Shown one piece after another: positions 61,069 to 64,000 of a DNA stretch of 64,000 nucleotides. The notes under the pieces are model-generated. The model was not told the origin of the DNA. It made no database searches and saw only the letters and a list, made by a program, of their open reading frames with translations. The DNA comes from Paramesorhizobium salinisoli (GTDB taxonomy: Bacteria > Pseudomonadota > Alphaproteobacteria > Rhizobiales > Rhizobiaceae). Within the stretch, counting starts at the first letter, position 1. Every line of letters begins with the position of its first letter. A program made the position numbers and the translations under genes. The DNA lies in NCBI RefSeq assembly GCF_003335045.1, contig NZ_QOZG01000003.1, positions 248,001 through 312,000 on the forward strand, read 5' to 3'.

Positions 61069-62072
61069 CACGCCACCTTCTTTAGTTCGGTTGATCGCGA
61101 GCGGGAAAGGGCCTGCCCGATTTTCTTGATGACAATCGACGAATTGTTTTCGGTCATGATTGCGGCGCGTTCGGCGGCGGAGAAATCGCTACCGGCATGT
61201 CGGTCCAGATACCAGCCGAGATGCTTGCGCGCGTGACGGGTGCCGGTGGAAGCACCATAATGATCGAGCATTGCTTCATAATGCGCGATCACATAGTCGC
61301 AGATTGTGTCCGGTTTGGCGGCCTGTTCCGACAATCCACAGGCAATCATGCCGGCAAGCCAGGGTTGGCCGTAGCTCCCTCGGCCGATCATCACCGCATC
61401 CGCGCCGGATCGAGCCAGAATTTCCTCGGCATCGGCCACGGACAACACATCGCCATTGGCAACCAGAGGGATACTGACCGCCTGCCGTACGGCGCGAATG
61501 GCGTCCCAGTCCGCCTTGCCTTCATAGAACTGGCAGCGTGTGCGGCCATGCACCGTCACCATCCGGATCCCGCCATCCTCGGCCCGGCGGGCCAGTTCCG
61601 GTGCGTTGATGCTGTGTTCGTCCCAGCCGAGCCGCATCTTCAAGGTGACGGGCACACGAACTGCCGCGACGGTTGCCTCGATGAGGGTCATCGCATGGTC
61701 GAGATCGCGCATCAGGGCCGATCCGGAATAGCCGCCCGTAACCTTCTTGGCGGGGCACCCCATGTTGATGTCGATGATATGCGCGCCTTCGGCTTCGGCA
61801 ATGCGGGCTGCCTCACCCATCCAGTAAGCCTCCCGCCCGGCGATCTGCACCACATGCGTATCGAGCCCCTCGCCTTTCAGGCGCATCAGGCTTTCGCGGT
61901 CGCGCGAGCAAAGCTCCGCGCTCGCCACCATCTCCGAAACCACCATCCCGGCGCCCGCCGCCCAGGCAAGCTTTCGGAAGGGCAGATCCGAAACACCCGA
62001 CATCGGCGCGAGAAACACCCGGTTGCGCAAACGGACATCGCCTACGTATAAAGCTTCACCCAGAATGGTCAC
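61068..62072 (-). CDS. dusB: tRNA-dihydrouridine synthase DusB (NifR3)
   Basis: The 334-residue flavoenzyme reduces uridines in tRNA D-loops. It has the FMN-binding start [20 protein letters not shown], the catalytic cysteine in [26 protein letters not shown], the [15 protein letters not shown] motif and GRGSYGQPW. It is the first gene of dusB-ntrB-ntrC, the classical nifR3-ntrBC operon. The ATG at 62072 gives the standard start. It is divergent from ispDF. Confidence 0.96.
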   Translation of the reverse strand: MTILGEALYVGDVRLRNRVFLAPMSGVSDLPFRKLAWAAGAGMVVSEMVASAELCSRDRESLMRLKGEGLDTHVVQIAGREAYWMGEAARIAEAEGAHIIDINMGCPAKKVTGGYSGSALMRDLDHAMTLIEATVAAVRVPVTLKMRLGWDEHSINAPELARRAEDGGIRMVTVHGRTRCQFYEGKADWDAIRAVRQAVSIPLVANGDVLSVADAEEILARSGADAVMIGRGSYGQPWLAGMIACGLSEQAAKPDTICDYVIAHYEAMLDHYGASTGTRHARKHLGWYLDRHAGSDFSAAERAAIMTENNSSIVIKKIGQALSRSRSTELKKVA

Positions 62073-62255
62073 GACGGCTGTGCCTGTTTCATGTGCATTT
62101 TTCCTGTCGCACAGTGTTTAGACAGGATGATGTCTTTCCGCAAGGAAAAGCAGCGTTGACAACGGATAGTATTGATTCCTTCTGGTGTTTGGACGCCACA
62201 GGCATTAATCGCAACTCGCTCTAGCATCAAATCATGACACAGAAGGCATAGGACC

Positions 62256-63449
62256 ATCAAAGTAGCAGCCGTCATTGTCGCAGCCGGCCGGGGGGAACGG
62301 GCGGGACAGAGCACCGAAGGGCCGAAGCAATATCGCCGGATCGGCGGCGAAGCCGTGCTTTCGCATACGCTGCGGGCGTTTCTCGACTGTTCACATGTTG
62401 GCCTGATCGTATCTGTAATCCATCCGGAAGACCGGCATCTCTACGAACAGGCGACCGGCGCGGTTGGCGCACGGGCCATCACCGTTATCGGCGGTCCGAC
62501 GCGGCAGGAATCGACCCGGCTGGGTTTACTGGCGCTGATCGAGCATCAGCCGGATTTCGTCCTGATTCATGATGGCGTGCGGCCGTTCATCGCGCAGGAC
62601 TTGTTGCAGCGCATCGTCCAGACGCTGCATCCCGCAATCGGCGTGCTTCCGGCTCTCGCGGTTTCCGATACACTGAAGCAGGCGGGCCCGGATGCGCATG
62701 TGGTTGCCACGGTGCCGCGCGCCGGGCTTTACGCCGCGCAGACGCCGCAGGCGTTTCCGTTCGCACCCATTCTCGACGCCCATGAAGCCGCTTATCGCGC
62801 CGGGCGCTCGGATTTCACCGATGACGCCGCCATCGCCGAATGGCATGGCCTCGCCGTACGGGTAGTCGAGGGCTCGGCCGACAACACGAAACTCACCTGG
62901 GCGAAGGATATCGAAATGGCCGACAAGCGTTTTGCGCAGGATCATGGCGGATTTCCCGATATCCGGACCGGCAATGGCTATGATGTCCATGCCTTCGAGC
63001 CAGGCGATCATGTGACGCTGTGCGGCGTGGAAATACCCTACACATTGAAACTGTCAGGCCATTCGGATGCCGATGTCGGCTTGCATGCGCTGACGGATGC
63101 GTTGCTTGCCACGCGCGGCGCCGGCGATATCGGCACGCATTTCCCGCCGTCCGATCCGCAGTGGAAGGGCGCTGCCTCGCGCATCTTCGTCGAACATGCC
63201 GCGAGTATTGTCCGGCAGGCCGGCGGACGCATCGCCAATGCGGATATCACGCTGATTTGCGAAGCGCCGAAGATCGGCCCGCATCGCGAGGCGATGACCG
63301 CCTCCCTGTCGCAGATGCTGGGTATCGCTCCGGATCGCGTTTCGATCAAGGCGACCACCAATGAGAAGCTTGGCTTCGTCGGGCGCGGCGAAGGCATCGC
63401 CGCGATCGCCACGGCGACCGTCATCTATCCCGGCGAGGTGCCGGAATGA
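62256..63449 (+). CDS. ispDF: Bifunctional IspD/IspF of the MEP isoprenoid pathway
   Basis: The fused enzyme has an N-terminal cytidylyltransferase ([41 protein letters not shown]) and a C-terminal cyclodiphosphate synthase ([33 protein letters not shown]), typical of alphaproteobacteria. No ATG, GTG or TTG lies in frame between the stop at 62235 and a GTG at 62355, which would remove the nucleotide-binding glycine loop. I set the start at ATC 62256, which has AGAAGG 9 bases upstream. Alternatively an ATG at 62234 would read into this frame if one base near 62249 were absent. Confidence 0.88.
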   Translation: MKVAAVIVAAGRGERAGQSTEGPKQYRRIGGEAVLSHTLRAFLDCSHVGLIVSVIHPEDRHLYEQATGAVGARAITVIGGPTRQESTRLGLLALIEHQPDFVLIHDGVRPFIAQDLLQRIVQTLHPAIGVLPALAVSDTLKQAGPDAHVVATVPRAGLYAAQTPQAFPFAPILDAHEAAYRAGRSDFTDDAAIAEWHGLAVRVVEGSADNTKLTWAKDIEMADKRFAQDHGGFPDIRTGNGYDVHAFEPGDHVTLCGVEIPYTLKLSGHSDADVGLHALTDALLATRGAGDIGTHFPPSDPQWKGAASRIFVEHAASIVRQAGGRIANADITLICEAPKIGPHREAMTASLSQMLGIAPDRVSIKATTNEKLGFVGRGEGIAAIATATVIYPGEVPE

Positions 63450-63937
63450 GCCTGATAGCCGAGGAAAAAGCCAAGGCGGTGCTGGATGCCTGCCGCCGGG
63501 ACGGTATCATGCTGGCGACGGCAGAATCATGCACCGGCGGCCTTATCGCAGCCGCGCTGACCGACATAGCGGGATCGTCCGATGTGGTCGATCGCGGCTT
63601 TGTGACCTATTCCAACGCGGCCAAGGAAGAAATGATCGGCGTCCCCTCTCCGCTTATCGCGGAGTTCGGCGCGGTATCGAAGGAAGTGGCGCTGGCCATG
63701 GCCGAGGGCGCGCTCGCCCATTCGCGCGCTGGCATATCGGTCGCAGTCACGGGTATTGCCGGCCCCGGCGGCGGCACGCCGGAAAAGCCAGTGGGCCTCG
63801 TCCATATCACAGCAATGCGTGAGAGCGGTACGGTGCTTCACCGCGAATGCCGCTTCGGCGACCTAGGACGCGACGGCATCCGCCATGCAACGGTGATTGC
63901 GGCGCTCGACCTGATGCTCGAAATCCTGGCCGCCTAA
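63446..63937 (+). CDS. pncC: Nicotinamide-nucleotide amidase / CinA C-terminal family
   Basis: The 163-residue protein is a stand-alone CinA C-terminal domain. It has the signatures [35 protein letters not shown] and [19 protein letters not shown]. PncC deamidates nicotinamide mononucleotide to nicotinate mononucleotide in NAD recycling. Its ATG overlaps the ispDF stop (ATGA), so it is coupled to it. It is convergent with the RatA-like gene, and the two stop codons overlap. Confidence 0.92.
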   Translation: MSLIAEEKAKAVLDACRRDGIMLATAESCTGGLIAAALTDIAGSSDVVDRGFVTYSNAAKEEMIGVPSPLIAEFGAVSKEVALAMAEGALAHSRAGISVAVTGIAGPGGGTPEKPVGLVHITAMRESGTVLHRECRFGDLGRDGIRHATVIAALDLMLEILAA

Positions 63938-64000
63938 CCGTAAATCGTGTCGGCGCGCCGCTCGAAAGCTTCAGTGAACTTGCGGAAGGCGAGGTCAAAC
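63934..64000 (-). CDS. RatA/COQ10-like START-domain protein, C-terminal end only
   Basis: Only the last 21 codons before a TAG at 63934 are inside the window. The translation ([17 protein letters not shown] at the end) resembles the C-terminus of the RatA/COQ10 START-domain proteins that follow ispDF and cinA in Brucella-type genomes. The gene extends beyond the right edge. Its stop overlaps the pncC stop by three bases on the other strand. The call rests on a short stretch and on expected gene order. Confidence 0.6.
   Translation of the reverse strand, partial: FDLAFRKFTEAFERRADTIYG

Overview
The window looks like about 64 kb of core chromosome from an alphaproteobacterium of the order Hyphomicrobiales (Rhizobiales), most like the Brucellaceae (Ochrobactrum/Pseudochrobactrum type) or a close relative. 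This is inferred from gene content: a phosphatidylcholine synthase, an IalB-like invasion protein, a BA14K-family protein, the iron regulator RirA with rhizobial iron boxes, a fused IspDF enzyme, and the order hflX-hfq-trkA-ntrX-ntrY-ntrC-ntrB-dusB-ispDF-cinA. No species can be named from sequence reading alone. I found no insertion sequence, prophage, integrase or CRISPR array.

Layout. 1-7.6 kb: end of glmS, a DUF502 membrane protein, recG, sdhE and mfd. 7.6-15 kb: a DsbA/FrnE-like protein, an orphan oligopeptide-type binding protein, an IalB homologue, hspQ, a UbiH-type hydroxylase, pcs and a quinone reductase. 15-20 kb: a complete BMP-type (nucleoside-like) ABC importer. 20-22 kb: a GNAT acetyltransferase and rimO. 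21.9-31.3 kb: an iron and heme block (bfr, bfd, an IsdG-type heme oxygenase with an unknown exported partner, a TonB-dependent heme receptor, hmuPSTUV and rirA). 31.4-35.7 kb: ugpBAEC, preceded by a PhoB-type box. 35.7-37.4 kb: three small uncharacterised reading frames and a BA14K gene. 37.5 kb: tRNA-Ser(UGA). 38-46 kb: rlpA, a DD-carboxypeptidase, tmk, holB, metG, tatD and an MBL-fold hydrolase. 46-51 kb: a TPR-methyltransferase, a BaiN-like flavoprotein, an SBF-type transporter, galE and mazG. 51-64 kb: hflX, hfq, trkA, ntrXY, ntrBC, dusB, ispDF, pncC/cinA and the tail of a RatA/COQ10-like gene.

How parts work together. The iron block is the most coherent system. Heme would cross the outer membrane through the receptor and the inner membrane through HmuTUV, and be handled by HmuS and/or the IsdG-type enzyme; surplus iron would be stored in bacterioferritin and released with Bfd. 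RirA is encoded next to the operon it probably represses. Perfect TGA-N9-TCA (RirA-type) motifs lie in the receptor/oxygenase divergent promoter region and before hmuP. Irr-type (ICE) palindromes lie upstream of rirA and of bfd-bfr. The ugp operon carries three 11-base PhoB-like repeats and a strong hairpin after the binding-protein gene. The ntr cluster gives two nitrogen-related two-component systems; NtrX lacks the sigma-54 contact motif that NtrC keeps.

Points worth a second look: an ispDF gene with no ordinary start codon, a DD-carboxypeptidase whose KTG lysine is replaced by glycine, a heme receptor without histidine between its FRAP and NPDL boxes, an unknown exported protein paired with the heme oxygenase, and a 41-residue reading frame with a strong ribosome binding site.
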